Source: Palsa-1392 sp036490335
GTDB lineage: Bacteria; Verrucomicrobiota; Verrucomicrobiia; Chthoniobacterales; UBA10450
DNA: 64,000 nucleotides
Assembly (NCBI GenBank): GCA_036490335.1
Contig: DASXEB010000017.1
Location: 372,001 to 436,000 of the forward strand
Direction: 5' to 3'
Shown: positions 17,333 to 25,262 of the stretch, piece after piece
Layout of the letters: each line of letters starts with the position of its first letter
How positions within the stretch are numbered: position 1 is the stretch's first letter
Made by a program: the position numbers and the translations under genes
Notes under the pieces: generated by a model
What the model was told of the DNA's origin: nothing
Databases searched by the model: none
Seen by the model: only the letters and a program-made list of their open reading frames with translations

Positions 17333-17362
17333 GCCCCTGAAACCATAACAAATACAGAACCC

Positions 17363-19039
17363 ATGACGAAACAGCCAAATAACCCCGAGCTTAACATGTC
17401 CGCCTCCGTGAACGGCTCAACTCTCCTCCCCGCCACGTTGGCAGCCCTGCTTTTGTTCGGTCTGCAAGCGACTGCCCATGCAGGCAGCGCGACGTGGGAC
17501 CACAACCCCAAAAACGGCGACTGGAACACCGCAAGAAACTGGACGCTCCAAACCGTGCCGAATGGCCCCGATGATGTGGCGATATTTGAAAGCTCCGCGA
17601 CGACCGAGGTTGCGCTCTCCGCGGCAGTGGAATTAAACGAAATTGAATTCCGCCCGGAGGCCCCGTCGTTCATCGTCAGTCTCTCGCCCAATGCTCCCCT
17701 CACTCTCAGCGGTAAGGGGATCACGAACCTTTCGACCGCAACCGAGGGGCTATACGCCGGCGGACTTTCGGGAGGCCCGGGGGCGATCACCTTTCGCAAC
17801 CGCGCCACCGTGCGCGGGCCGGTCACGATGGGAACACGCTCGGGAGGCACTTCATCGCGCGGCGTCATCACCTTCAGCGATACCTCCAACGCCTCGATCA
17901 GCTCGTCGGCCGACGTGGAATATATTAACGATGCGGGAGGTCGCGATTCCCTCGCTGGAGAGATCGTTTTCACCGGCTCATCCACCGCGGGGAAGGTATT
18001 CATTGAGAATTCGGGAGGGCTCTTCGCGCGCGACTCGGCCAAGGCCTTCATCATTTTCATGCAGTCGTCGAACGCCGGCCAGTCCATTATCGGCGATGAG
18101 GGTGGCGAAGCACGACACGCCCCCGGCGGCGAGACCGACTTTATGGATTCCTCCTCCGCCGCGGATGTGGAAATCTTTACCGGCGCGCCCTACAACGGAG
18201 GCCTCGGTGGGAGCATCAAATTTTTCGGCGACTCGACCGGAGGCCAGTGCATGCTCGGCCTCGGGGCAAAGGGCACGCTCGATATCAGCGCGCACAATCC
18301 TCCGGGTCTCACCATTGGCGCTCTCGTCAGCGCCAATGCCTCGAAGTCCGCGGTAGTTTTCCTCGGCGGCAATAACCTCGTCATCGGACAGACGCAATAT
18401 CCCTTCGCCGAGTTCAACGGTGCGATCGAGGATGGCGGAGTTGCCGGCGGCGTCGGCGGTTCCATCACCAAAATCGGCCCGGGCAGTCTGACCTTCACCG
18501 GAGCAAACCGCTTCACTGGTGGCACAGTAGTCAGCGCAGGAGCTTTCACGGTTGCCAATGCCGGCGGTTCGGCCACCGGCACGGGCCCGGTCAGCATTAC
18601 GCGCGGCTACCTCGCGGGAAGCGGCATCATTGCGGGACCAGTTACCATTGGCACGGGCAACGGGTCCGGCGCATTTCTGGAGCCAGCCTACGATTATCCC
18701 CGACCCCGCACGTTGACGATCCAGAACACCCTCACCTTCGCAGCCGATGGCACCTACATCTACTCCGTCGAGGCGCCCAAAAACGCCGTCCATGCCGACC
18801 AGGTCATCGCCGCGGGGGTGACAATCGAGGCCGGCGCCAGGTTTTCGTTCGTTGGTGACAAACGCCAGGCGGTGGCGGTCGGCACCGTCTTCACCGTCAT
18901 CGACAACACCTCCGCCTCGCCCATCGCAGGCACCTTCGCCAATCTGCCCGATGGTTCTACCTTCGACGCCGGGCCGAACACCTATCTTGCGAACTACGAA
19001 GGCGGGGACCGCAACGACCTCACTCTCACCGTTCAATAG
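17363..19039 (+). CDS. Autotransporter-associated beta-strand-repeat surface protein
   Basis: 558 residues with a signal peptide (hydrophobic L-A-A-L-L-L-F-G, cleavage near A-H-A). The body is Gly/Ser/Thr-rich and beta-helical, with G-S-A-T-W-D at the mature N-terminus and one clear TIGR02601-type repeat (I-T-K-I-G-P-G-S-L-T-F-T-G-A-N-R-F-T-G-G-T at about 370-391). It ends N-D-L-T-L-T-V-Q without a C-terminal barrel, so it is a passenger-type exported protein rather than a self-translocating autotransporter. No dispersed motif is present, unlike most genes around it. Probably an adhesin or surface-layer protein; partner and substrate unknown. Confidence 0.8.
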   Translation: MTKQPNNPELNMSASVNGSTLLPATLAALLLFGLQATAHAGSATWDHNPKNGDWNTARNWTLQTVPNGPDDVAIFESSATTEVALSAAVELNEIEFRPEAPSFIVSLSPNAPLTLSGKGITNLSTATEGLYAGGLSGGPGAITFRNRATVRGPVTMGTRSGGTSSRGVITFSDTSNASISSSADVEYINDAGGRDSLAGEIVFTGSSTAGKVFIENSGGLFARDSAKAFIIFMQSSNAGQSIIGDEGGEARHAPGGETDFMDSSSAADVEIFTGAPYNGGLGGSIKFFGDSTGGQCMLGLGAKGTLDISAHNPPGLTIGALVSANASKSAVVFLGGNNLVIGQTQYPFAEFNGAIEDGGVAGGVGGSITKIGPGSLTFTGANRFTGGTVVSAGAFTVANAGGSATGTGPVSITRGYLAGSGIIAGPVTIGTGNGSGAFLEPAYDYPRPRTLTIQNTLTFAADGTYIYSVEAPKNAVHADQVIAAGVTIEAGARFSFVGDKRQAVAVGTVFTVIDNTSASPIAGTFANLPDGSTFDAGPNTYLANYEGGDRNDLTLTVQ

Positions 19040-19083
19040 GTCGCTGATGTCCGGCGGGGGTTTTTGGCCGCCGCCGGAGGGTT

Positions 19084-19307
19084 TGACCGCGCGGTTGGGC
19101 GAATTGACCGCGTGGTCAGGTGATTTGACCGCGCGGTTGAGCCGGCTGACCGCGCGGTTGGACGAGCTGACCGCGCGGTTGAAGGCTTCGGCGGCGCGGT
19201 CAAGCGGTCTGACCGCGTGGTGAAATGACCTGACCGCGCGGTTGAGCGAGCAAACCGTGCGGTTGAATGAGCTGACCGCGCGGTTGGAGCGCCTAACCGG
19301 GCGGGTA
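19084..19307 (+). repeat. Eleven-copy 21-bp tandem array with palindromic core; possible heptad-coding ORF
   Basis: Units start at 19084, 19105, 19126, 19147, 19168, 19189, 19210, 19231, 19252, 19273 and 19294, an exact 21-bp period. The common unit is TGACCGCGCGGTTGA plus six variable bases; the core ACCGCGCGGT is a perfect palindrome. In one plus-strand frame the array codes heptads such as L-T-A-R-L-D-E, beginning at an ATG at 19047 and broken by a TGA at 19221; the same frame is open again to about 19365. It may be a decayed coiled-coil gene or a multi-site binding array. This array occupies most of the gap 19040-19410. Confidence 0.85.
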
Positions 19308-19410
19308 TTTCTCGTTGCCGGCCTTAAAACCAAAAAAATCGCGGGGCCAAAAGATTTTTCGTAACCTTGGCGAGGAAATCCTGCATTACATCGTGAAGAC
19401 AAATATCATT

Positions 19411-20103
19411 ATGGCAAGAGAAGACTACATTCCAAGCAACGACGAGCTGTTCGATCAACAGCTCCAAACCTTCAAAAACACCATCGGCAATTACCCCGGC
19501 GCCCTGAGCGCGGCTCAGATCAGCGCGCAGGCAGGGGATGCCGATTATTTCCACTACCTCCTGAGCTGCCAGGCGCTGGCCAAAAACAGCGCCCGGCAAT
19601 GGTCGAGCTGGAAAACCCGCATGCGCCACTCCAGCGCCGGCGGGGTCGAGATCGTGCCGGTGCCGCCCGTTTTCCCGACGGCCGTGCCCGCGGTCGCGCC
19701 GGGGATCGAGCCCCGTTTCCGCGCCACGGCCAAGGTGGTGCGCGACGGCCCCACCTTTAACGACCCGATGGGCGACGCCCTCGGGATCAATGGCCCGGAG
19801 CAGACGGGGCCCGACATGGCCACGATCCAGCCCAACCTGAAGGTGAAGGTGCAAGGCAACGCGGTGGCGGCGGATTGGGGCTGGGAAGGGCAGGGCAATT
19901 TTCTCGACATGATCCGGCTGGAGGTCGATCGCGGCGACGGGAAAGGCTTTGTCTTTCTAGTCATGGATACGACTCCGGGCTACATCGACAACACGCCGTT
20001 TCCCGCCACGCCGGGGAAGTGGACTTATCGCGGCATTTTCCTCGTGGGCGACGCCGAGGTGGGCCAGTGGAGCAACCCGGTGAGCGTGATGGTGGGCACG
20101 TAG
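19411..20103 (+). CDS. Conserved hypothetical protein (fibronectin-like C-terminal part)
   Basis: Start at M-A-R-E-D-Y-I-P-S-N-D-E-L-F; earlier in-frame Mets lie in repeat-flanking sequence. 230 residues with no signal peptide or TM. The N-terminal ~75 residues are helical; the C-terminal half looks like one beta-sandwich (W-E-G-Q-G-N-F-L-D-M-I-R-L-E-V-D ... T-P-G-K-W-T-Y-R-G-I-F-L-V-G-D ... W-S-N-P-V-S-V). Proteins of this design occur in soil Verrucomicrobiota, Planctomycetes and Bacteroidetes; I know of no function. It lies between the 21-bp array and the PEP-CTERM-like gene. Confidence 0.7.
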   Translation: MAREDYIPSNDELFDQQLQTFKNTIGNYPGALSAAQISAQAGDADYFHYLLSCQALAKNSARQWSSWKTRMRHSSAGGVEIVPVPPVFPTAVPAVAPGIEPRFRATAKVVRDGPTFNDPMGDALGINGPEQTGPDMATIQPNLKVKVQGNAVAADWGWEGQGNFLDMIRLEVDRGDGKGFVFLVMDTTPGYIDNTPFPATPGKWTYRGIFLVGDAEVGQWSNPVSVMVGT

Positions 20104-20160
20104 GGGCATCCTCCGAGTTTTGGCTTGACTCCCGGATGTTCGGCGAGGCAGGCTGAAAGC

Positions 20161-20865
20161 ATGAAACGAAAGAATCGCCGGAAACAACTCAGCCCGCTCG
20201 GCCCGGCGCGCTGGGCCGCTTATGCGACTGCAGGCGCGGCGACGGCGTTCGGCTGCGCCGCGACGGCGGAGGGGGAGATTCATTACTCCGGGCTGATCAA
20301 CTCGGTCTTTCGGCAGGGCTCGGGCTCGATCAAGCGCGAATTTCCCCTCCAGAGCGACGCCGTGCTCGTTTTTCGTCAAACCGAATCGAGTCAAAGTTTG
20401 TTTAACTATGCTTTAGCCGGCATCGTGGGCGCCCGCGTTTCCAACCAGGTGCGGGGTTATCACGGCCTGATTGGTTACGTCTCGAAGCTCGATCGCGGCG
20501 TGCCCGTCTCGGCCGGGAAATTCATCACGCCGGAATTCGAGAGCATCGCGGTGATGGCGGACAATTATTACACGCAGGGCCAGTTCCAGGAAAAGGGGAT
20601 CGGGTTTATCGGCTTCCGTTTCAATACCGGCAAGGGCACGCAATACGGCTGGGCGCGAGTGAGGACGACTGGCAACCCGCACGATTTTTTTATTCTGGTC
20701 GATTACGCGTGGGGCGATCCGGGCGATCAAATCAAAACCGGCCAGAAAACGTTGGCCAACGATCAGCCCACACAGGCGCCGGCGACAGGGGCGCTCGGTT
20801 TTCTCGCGCTCGGCGCGGCGGGACTCGTTGCCTGGCGGCGGACGCGAGCCGGCGCGACGGTTTAG
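20161..20865 (+). CDS. Exported protein with PEP-CTERM-like C-terminal sorting signal
   Basis: 234 residues. The N-terminus is K/R-rich followed by an Ala-rich hydrophobic stretch, consistent with export. The C-terminus is tripartite: A-P-A-T-G, then the hydrophobic G-A-L-G-F-L-A-L-G-A-A-G-L-V-A-W, then R-R-T-R. That is the plan of exosortase-type (PEP-CTERM variant) sorting tails. The central region (G-I-G-F-I-G-F-R-F-N ... Y-G-W-A-R-V-R) resembles other verrucomicrobial PEP-CTERM proteins of unknown function. No exosortase gene is in the window. The dispersed motif is absent. Confidence 0.7.
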   Translation: MKRKNRRKQLSPLGPARWAAYATAGAATAFGCAATAEGEIHYSGLINSVFRQGSGSIKREFPLQSDAVLVFRQTESSQSLFNYALAGIVGARVSNQVRGYHGLIGYVSKLDRGVPVSAGKFITPEFESIAVMADNYYTQGQFQEKGIGFIGFRFNTGKGTQYGWARVRTTGNPHDFFILVDYAWGDPGDQIKTGQKTLANDQPTQAPATGALGFLALGAAGLVAWRRTRAGATV

Positions 20866-20898
20866 CGGCCCGCTAAGGGGAGCGGACGCCACGTCGCC

Positions 20899-21474
20899 TC
20901 AGCCGAGCGAGGGCTCGATGAGGCCAAAGTCGCCGCTTTTGCGGCGGTAGAGGACGCTGACGCGGGAGTTGCGCGCGTTCATGAAGACGAGGAATTGGCG
21001 GGTCGACATCTCGAGCTGGAGGACGGCTTCGTCGACGAACATGGGCTTGATCGGGTAGCGCTCGGTGCGGACGACGGCGTGCTCGTGGTGGTCGTCTTCC
21101 TCGACCGGCTCGGGATGGAGGATTTGTTCTTCGAGGTGGCGGATTTCGTCTTTGCGGGGACGATGGCGGCGGAGGAGGCGGGTTTTGTATTTGCGCATCT
21201 GGCGCGCGATTTTGTCGCTCGCGGCGTCGATCGCGGCGTAAAGGTCGTCGAGTTCTTCGCAGGCTTCGATCGTGATGTGGTTCGAGCAGATGAGGACGAT
21301 CTCGGCCCAGTGCCGGTATTTTTCGACGCCGAGGATGACGTGGGCTTCGATGATTTTGGGGTAGTCGAGGTGGAGGCTCTCGATCTTGCGGGTGGCGTAA
21401 TCGTTGATCGCGTCGGTGATGGCGAGGTGGCGGCCGGTGACTTTGACGGTGGGATGGTTGTTGGCGGTTTGCAT
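20899..21474 (-). CDS. hpf: Ribosome hibernation promoting factor, long form
   Basis: 191 residues: an N-terminal HPF/RaiA domain (V-K-V-T-G-R-H-L-A-I-T-D-A-I ... D-D-L-Y-A-A-I-D-A-A-S-D-K-I) of about 100 residues, an acidic/His linker, and the C-terminal dimerisation domain (I-K-P-M-F-V-D-E-A-V-L-Q-L-E ... F-L-V-F-M-N). Long HPF drives 100S ribosome dimers in stationary phase. It follows lptB by 12 bp at the end of the kdsA-lptCAB operon, matching the lpt-hpf order of many proteobacteria. Confidence 0.93.
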   Translation of the reverse strand: MQTANNHPTVKVTGRHLAITDAINDYATRKIESLHLDYPKIIEAHVILGVEKYRHWAEIVLICSNHITIEACEELDDLYAAIDAASDKIARQMRKYKTRLLRRHRPRKDEIRHLEEQILHPEPVEEDDHHEHAVVRTERYPIKPMFVDEAVLQLEMSTRQFLVFMNARNSRVSVLYRRKSGDFGLIEPSLG

Positions 21475-21486
21475 GGCTCCTTTGGT

Positions 21487-22272
21487 TTACATTTGAAAGC
21501 GCTCGCCGAGGTAGAGCTGGCGGCTGATCGGGTCGTTGATGAGAAAATCTTTCGTCCCTTCGCTCACGACCTGGCCTTCGTCGATGAGGTAGGCGCGGTC
21601 GACGATGGAGAGGGTTTCGCGGACGTTGTGGTCGGTGATGAGAATGGCGAGGCCGGATTGGCGGAGGTTGACGACGAGCTGCTGGACGTCGTAAACCGCG
21701 ATCGGGTCGACGCCGCTGAACGGCTCGTCGAGCATGAGGAGTTTCGGGCGGGTGACGAGCGAGCGGGCGATGGTGAGCCGGCGCTTTTCGCCGCCGCTCA
21801 GGGTGAGGGCGGTGTTTTTCGCGATGCGCTCGATGCCGAATTGGTGGAGCAATTCGTCGCAGCGACGGCGGCGCTCCTGTTTGCTCAATGGCATGGTCTG
21901 CAAAATGGCGAGGATGTTTTGCTCGACGGTCATCTTGCGGAAGATGGATTCCTCCTGCGGCAGGTAACCCATGCCGAGCCGGGCGCGCTTGTACATTGGG
22001 TAATTCGTGACGTCGGTGCCGGAGAAAATGACCCGACCCTGGTTCGGCCGGACGAGTCCGACGATCATGTAAAACGTGGTCGTTTTGCCGGCGCCGTTTT
22101 TGCCTAACAATCCCGCGATCTCGCCCGGACCGACGCTTAGGTCGATGCCGTTGACGACCGCGCGGCCGCCGTAAATTTTCACGAGGCCGCTGGTTTTGAG
22201 GACGTAATTATCCTCATGCGCATGGGTGTGCGGAGCGAGCGGGGCTGGTTGGGTGAGGGCGTCGGTCGTCAT
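21487..22272 (-). CDS. lptB: LPS export ABC transporter ATP-binding protein
   Basis: 261 residues from M-T-T-D-A-L-T. Walker A G-K-N-G-A-G-K-T-T, signature L-S-G-G-E-K-R-R, Walker B L-L-M-L-D-E-P, switch His in I-T-D-H-N. The Y-L-P-Q-E-E-S-I-F-R-K-M Q-loop region and F-S-G-V-D-P are characteristic of LptB, which powers LPS extraction by LptFG. Its start overlaps the lptA stop by 4 bp. An N-terminal His/Pro-rich extension of about 20 residues precedes the core. Near-matches of the dispersed motif (GCCTAACAA) occur at about 22102. Confidence 0.95.
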   Translation of the reverse strand: MTTDALTQPAPLAPHTHAHEDNYVLKTSGLVKIYGGRAVVNGIDLSVGPGEIAGLLGKNGAGKTTTFYMIVGLVRPNQGRVIFSGTDVTNYPMYKRARLGMGYLPQEESIFRKMTVEQNILAILQTMPLSKQERRRRCDELLHQFGIERIAKNTALTLSGGEKRRLTIARSLVTRPKLLMLDEPFSGVDPIAVYDVQQLVVNLRQSGLAILITDHNVRETLSIVDRAYLIDEGQVVSEGTKDFLINDPISRQLYLGERFQM

Positions 22273-22928
22273 GGTCGTGGGCCGATGCGCGGGGTCGCGA
22301 CTTTCGGGGTCGGACGCGGCGTGATGCCGGGCGAAGCGCTCGCGCCGGGCGAAGGCGAGGGCTGCTGCTGGATTTCCGTCCGGCTCGGGCCGTGGGTCGT
22401 GAGGTGGCCATCCTGGTTCATGATCATGACGGTTTGCGGGGTGGTCGCGATGTGGGTGTCGAGGCCTTCCTGCACGCGCGGGCTGCCGGTCATCTCGACG
22501 TTTCCATCCGATGAAGTGTAAACCGCTTTTTCGGAAAGGCCGATCGATTTCGAGGGCGGGCCGCCGTTCGGATCGGGCTTTTCGCGGACGACGCCGACGT
22601 GGCCTTCGGCGATCGCTTTTTCGAGGCCTTCGCTTTCCTGTTTGTGGATGTAAACGGTCAGCTTGTCCGATTGAATGTTGAAGCGCGGATCGAAGACGCG
22701 GACGTGGCCGGTGAAAATGCCGATGCGTTTCTCGGTGTTGAAATTTGCCTCGTCGGAATAAATCTGGGTCGTGATCGTCTGGCCGGGCGACGCGGCGGGA
22801 AGCAAGCCCTTCTCCTTCAGCGCAGATTTTTCCGGCGCGGGCGAAGTGGCCGGCGTCGGCGCGGCGGTTTCGACACCGAGCGCGGTCGCGATTCCGCAAA
22901 AAAATAAAACGAGAAACCGGCGCGTCAT
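22269..22928 (-). CDS. lptA: LPS transport periplasmic protein LptA-like
   Basis: 219 residues: signal peptide, Pro/Ala-rich linker, an OstA/LptA beta-jellyroll domain (I-Y-S-D-E-A-N-F-N ... T-G-H-V-R-V-F-D-P-R-F-N-I-Q-S-D-K-L-T-V), then a Pro/Ser/Thr-rich low-complexity tail of about 40 residues. LptA forms the periplasmic bridge that carries LPS to the outer membrane. Assignment rests on the S-D-K-L-T-V-Y strand and the position directly between lptC-like and lptB genes, overlapping both by 4 bp. Confidence 0.85.
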   Translation of the reverse strand: MTRRFLVLFFCGIATALGVETAAPTPATSPAPEKSALKEKGLLPAASPGQTITTQIYSDEANFNTEKRIGIFTGHVRVFDPRFNIQSDKLTVYIHKQESEGLEKAIAEGHVGVVREKPDPNGGPPSKSIGLSEKAVYTSSDGNVEMTGSPRVQEGLDTHIATTPQTVMIMNQDGHLTTHGPSRTEIQQQPSPSPGASASPGITPRPTPKVATPRIGPRP

Positions 22929-23518
22929 GGCTGATTCGGCGTCGCTGCCGGCGAGGTGGAGGGTGACGCGCCCGGCTTCGGTTTCGGCGAACCGGCGATG
23001 GCCGAGCGATCGAAAACCGTCATGTGCACGTGGCCCTTGAGCGTGCCCTGGTGCGTCGTGGTGTTGAAATGCATCGTGTCGCCGGCGAGCTCGAAATCGG
23101 CGCGCTTGATCTTCGTGCGGGTGGGCGATTCGAGCACGCGGGTGTCCAGATTTAGGACAGCCTGCGCCATCGTGATGTTGAAATCGGGCTGCTGCTGCGC
23201 GTTGTAGGTCTGCATTCTCAGGTTCGTGAATTCGACGTGGCCGTCATCGATCCGGTTCGCGGTCGCGGCTTGGAAACGGCCGAGAAGATGGCCCTGATCG
23301 TCATAGTTAGGCAAGGTCAGACCTTTCGCTTCGTGGCCGACGGTGAGCGGGATGTTTTTCAAACCCAGATCTTCTTTCTCTTCCGGCGTCGGCGTCGCTG
23401 AAGCGGAATGTTTTTTCGTCTTCGCCGCCGCGGAAAGGCAGAGCGCGCCCGTGCAGAAGACGAGAAAACTGAAACGCGCCGCCCGCGAAATCGGGCGCAC
23501 GCTACGCAACCGCAGCAT
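22925..23518 (-). CDS. lptC: LptC-like LPS export protein
   Basis: 197 residues with a signal anchor and a beta domain (L-T-L-P-N-Y-D-D-Q-G-H-L ... V-L-N-L-D-T-R-V-L-E-S ... G-T-L-K-G-H-V-H-M-T-V-F) resembling the LptC/LptA fold; the C-terminal Pro/Ser tail is low complexity. Identification is mainly by position upstream of lptA-lptB and by fold pattern, as LptC is poorly conserved. It overlaps kdsA by 17 bp. Confidence 0.7.
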   Translation of the reverse strand: MLRLRSVRPISRAARFSFLVFCTGALCLSAAAKTKKHSASATPTPEEKEDLGLKNIPLTVGHEAKGLTLPNYDDQGHLLGRFQAATANRIDDGHVEFTNLRMQTYNAQQQPDFNITMAQAVLNLDTRVLESPTRTKIKRADFELAGDTMHFNTTTHQGTLKGHVHMTVFDRSAIAGSPKPKPGASPSTSPAATPNQP

Positions 23519-24320
23519 GAATAGCTTTAAACACGCGCAGATGCTTCGGCAAATCCTTTAGCGGAATCTGATTCGGTCCGTCGGAAAGCGCGCGCGCCGG
23601 ATGCTCGTGCACCTCCATGAAGATGCCGTCGCAACCGGCGGCGAGCGCGGCCCGCGCAAGGACCGGCGCGAGCGCGGCGTCGCCCGAAGTCGAATCGCCC
23701 GCGCCGCCCGGCCGTTGCACGGAATGCGTGGCGTCGAAAATAACGTGGTAACCGGCTTCGCGAATCCACGCGAGCGAGCGCATGTCGGCAACGAGATTGT
23801 TGTAGCCGAAAGTGGTGCCGCGTTCGGTGAAGAAAAATTTCCGCGCGCCAAAAGTTTCGAGCTTTTCCGCGACGTTGCGCAGGTCCCACGGCGCGAGGAA
23901 CTGGCCTTTCTTCACGTTGACGACGCGGCCGGTCGCGGCGGCGGCGTGGAGCAAGTCGGTTTGCCGACAGAGGAACGCGGGAATTTGCAAGACGTCGATA
24001 AATTCCGCCGCGATCTCGCACTCGTTAGGCAAATGCACGTCGGTCGTCACCGGCATTTGCAATTCGCGACCGATCTCGGCGAGCAGCGCGCAGCCTTCGC
24101 GCGCGCCGATGCCGCGAAACGATCGCACCGAAGTGCGATTCGCCTTGTCGTAGGACGCCTTGAAAATGAACGGCAAATTTTCCGCCGCGCAGATCGCGCC
24201 GATCCGTTGCGCCATTCGCCTAACGAACTTCTCCGACTCGATCACGCACGGCCCGAGAATCAGCGCCGGCAATTTTCCGCCGAGCGTGACCGGCCCGATG
24301 CGGAGCGGTTTCGTGCGCAT
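23502..24320 (-). CDS. kdsA: 3-deoxy-8-phosphooctulonate (KDO-8-P) synthase
   Basis: 272 residues, typical for KdsA, which condenses PEP and arabinose-5-phosphate for the KDO core of LPS. Family motifs: G-P-C-V-I-E-S, F-K-A-S-Y-D-K-A-N-R-T-S, P-V-T-T-D-V-H, L-C-R-Q-T-D-L-L, V-K-K-G-Q-F, T-E-R-G-T-T-F-G-Y and F-D-A-T-H-S-V-Q. The downstream lptC, lptA and lptB genes form one LPS biogenesis operon with it. The asparagine of K-A-N-R-T-S fits the metal-independent class, but this needs alignment. Confidence 0.96.
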   Translation of the reverse strand: MRTKPLRIGPVTLGGKLPALILGPCVIESEKFVRRMAQRIGAICAAENLPFIFKASYDKANRTSVRSFRGIGAREGCALLAEIGRELQMPVTTDVHLPNECEIAAEFIDVLQIPAFLCRQTDLLHAAAATGRVVNVKKGQFLAPWDLRNVAEKLETFGARKFFFTERGTTFGYNNLVADMRSLAWIREAGYHVIFDATHSVQRPGGAGDSTSGDAALAPVLARAALAAGCDGIFMEVHEHPARALSDGPNQIPLKDLPKHLRVFKAIHAAVA

Positions 24321-24323
24321 TCG

Positions 24324-25142
24324 TTAGTCGCGGAGCGGGGGCAATTGCGACGGGCTGCCTTCGAGCGCTTCGAGCCGGCGCAAAACTTCGGTCAGGAGCA
24401 GCTCGTTTTTCAAATTCACCTGGTAATCGAGATCGGCGCGCAGTCGGTCTTTTTCGCCCTGGCGATTTTGCGACATCATGATGATCGGCGCCTGCAAACC
24501 GGCGATCATGCCGAGGACGAGATTGAGCAGCACGTACGGGAACGGATCGAACGAGGAGCGGGTGAGCAGCCAGCTGTTGACCGCGATCCAGACGAGCGAA
24601 AACAAAATCGAGAAGCTGATGAATTTCCAGCTGCCGCCGAACTCCGCGATCAGGTCAGCGGCGCGATCGGCGAGGGTGAGCTGCGCCGCGTCTTCTTCGT
24701 TCGCGTTTCGCGAAACGCGATGACGCAAGAGATTGTCGGTATGCCGCAGCCGCCGCGTGATCGCGGTGAGCAGGCCGAGCGCGATGTCGGGATTGTTGCG
24801 CACGAACGCACGAAAATCTTCGCGCTCGAGGACCGCGAGTTTCGTTGCGACGAGCGCAACCGCGTCGGCCGAGCGCGGCCGGCCGTCGAGCATCGCCATT
24901 TCGCCAAAAAAATCGCCGGCCCCGAGTTCCGCGAGCGTGGTGTCGCGGCCATCGGTGTCCTGCACGCTGATGCGAATCTGGCCGCTCTCGATAAAGAACA
25001 TCGCGTCGCCCGGATCGTCGCGGCGGAAGAGCGCGGTCGCGGCCGGAATCGTGCGCACGTTGAAAAGATTGAAAAGATCGCCGGCTGATTTGCGATCGAG
25101 ACCTTGGAAGAGCGGAATCGCGCGAAGAGCTTCGAGGTTCAT
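24324..25142 (-). CDS. Cyclic-nucleotide-binding domain protein fused to DUF1003
   Basis: 272 residues from M-N-L-E-A-L-R. The N-terminal cNMP domain (about 5-120) has F-F-G-E-M-A-M-L-D-G-R-P-R-S-A, the phosphate-binding cassette with its Arg. The C-terminal DUF1003 part (about 160-255) has two TM helices and the family segment N-L-V-L-G-M-I-A-G-L-Q-A-P-I-I-M-M-S-Q-N. Ligand and output are unknown; a membrane sensor of cAMP or a similar nucleotide is likely. Its stop is 3 bp before the kdsA start, so it may be the first gene of the LPS operon. Confidence 0.85.
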   Translation of the reverse strand: MNLEALRAIPLFQGLDRKSAGDLFNLFNVRTIPAATALFRRDDPGDAMFFIESGQIRISVQDTDGRDTTLAELGAGDFFGEMAMLDGRPRSADAVALVATKLAVLEREDFRAFVRNNPDIALGLLTAITRRLRHTDNLLRHRVSRNANEEDAAQLTLADRAADLIAEFGGSWKFISFSILFSLVWIAVNSWLLTRSSFDPFPYVLLNLVLGMIAGLQAPIIMMSQNRQGEKDRLRADLDYQVNLKNELLLTEVLRRLEALEGSPSQLPPLRD

Positions 25143-25226
25143 CGAGAAAAATTTGGCGAACAGGAAATGATCAAGCCGAAATGCCGGGAAAAGTAAAGCG
25201 CGCCGGCGCCTAACGAGTCTCGATTG

Positions 25227-25252
25227 TTCGTTAGGCAACTTTGCCTAACGAA
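25227..25252. terminator. Inverted pair of the dispersed motif between genes, candidate terminator
   Basis: TTCGTTAGGCAA (25227-25238) and TTGCCTAACGAA (25241-25252) are a perfect 12-bp inverted repeat separated by two bases, with a further direct copy at 25209. It sits just downstream of the ACT-domain gene (minus strand, stop at 25263) and upstream of the cNMP/DUF1003 gene. Position and hairpin potential suggest transcript termination, as with neisserial uptake-sequence pairs; no U-run is present. Confidence 0.55.
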
Positions 25253-25262
25253 AAGCGCGGAC

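Noticed and set aside
19084..19307. CRISPR array
   Set aside because: The unit is 21 bp with no unique spacers and no cas genes.
17978..19402. Minus-strand frame containing N-R-A-V repeats
   Set aside because: It is the antisense reading of the surface-protein gene and 21-bp array; the sense gene has signal peptide and known repeat.
23601..25088. Open frame of 495 codons on the plus strand
   Set aside because: Opposite kdsA and the cNMP/DUF1003 gene, both with clear family motifs.
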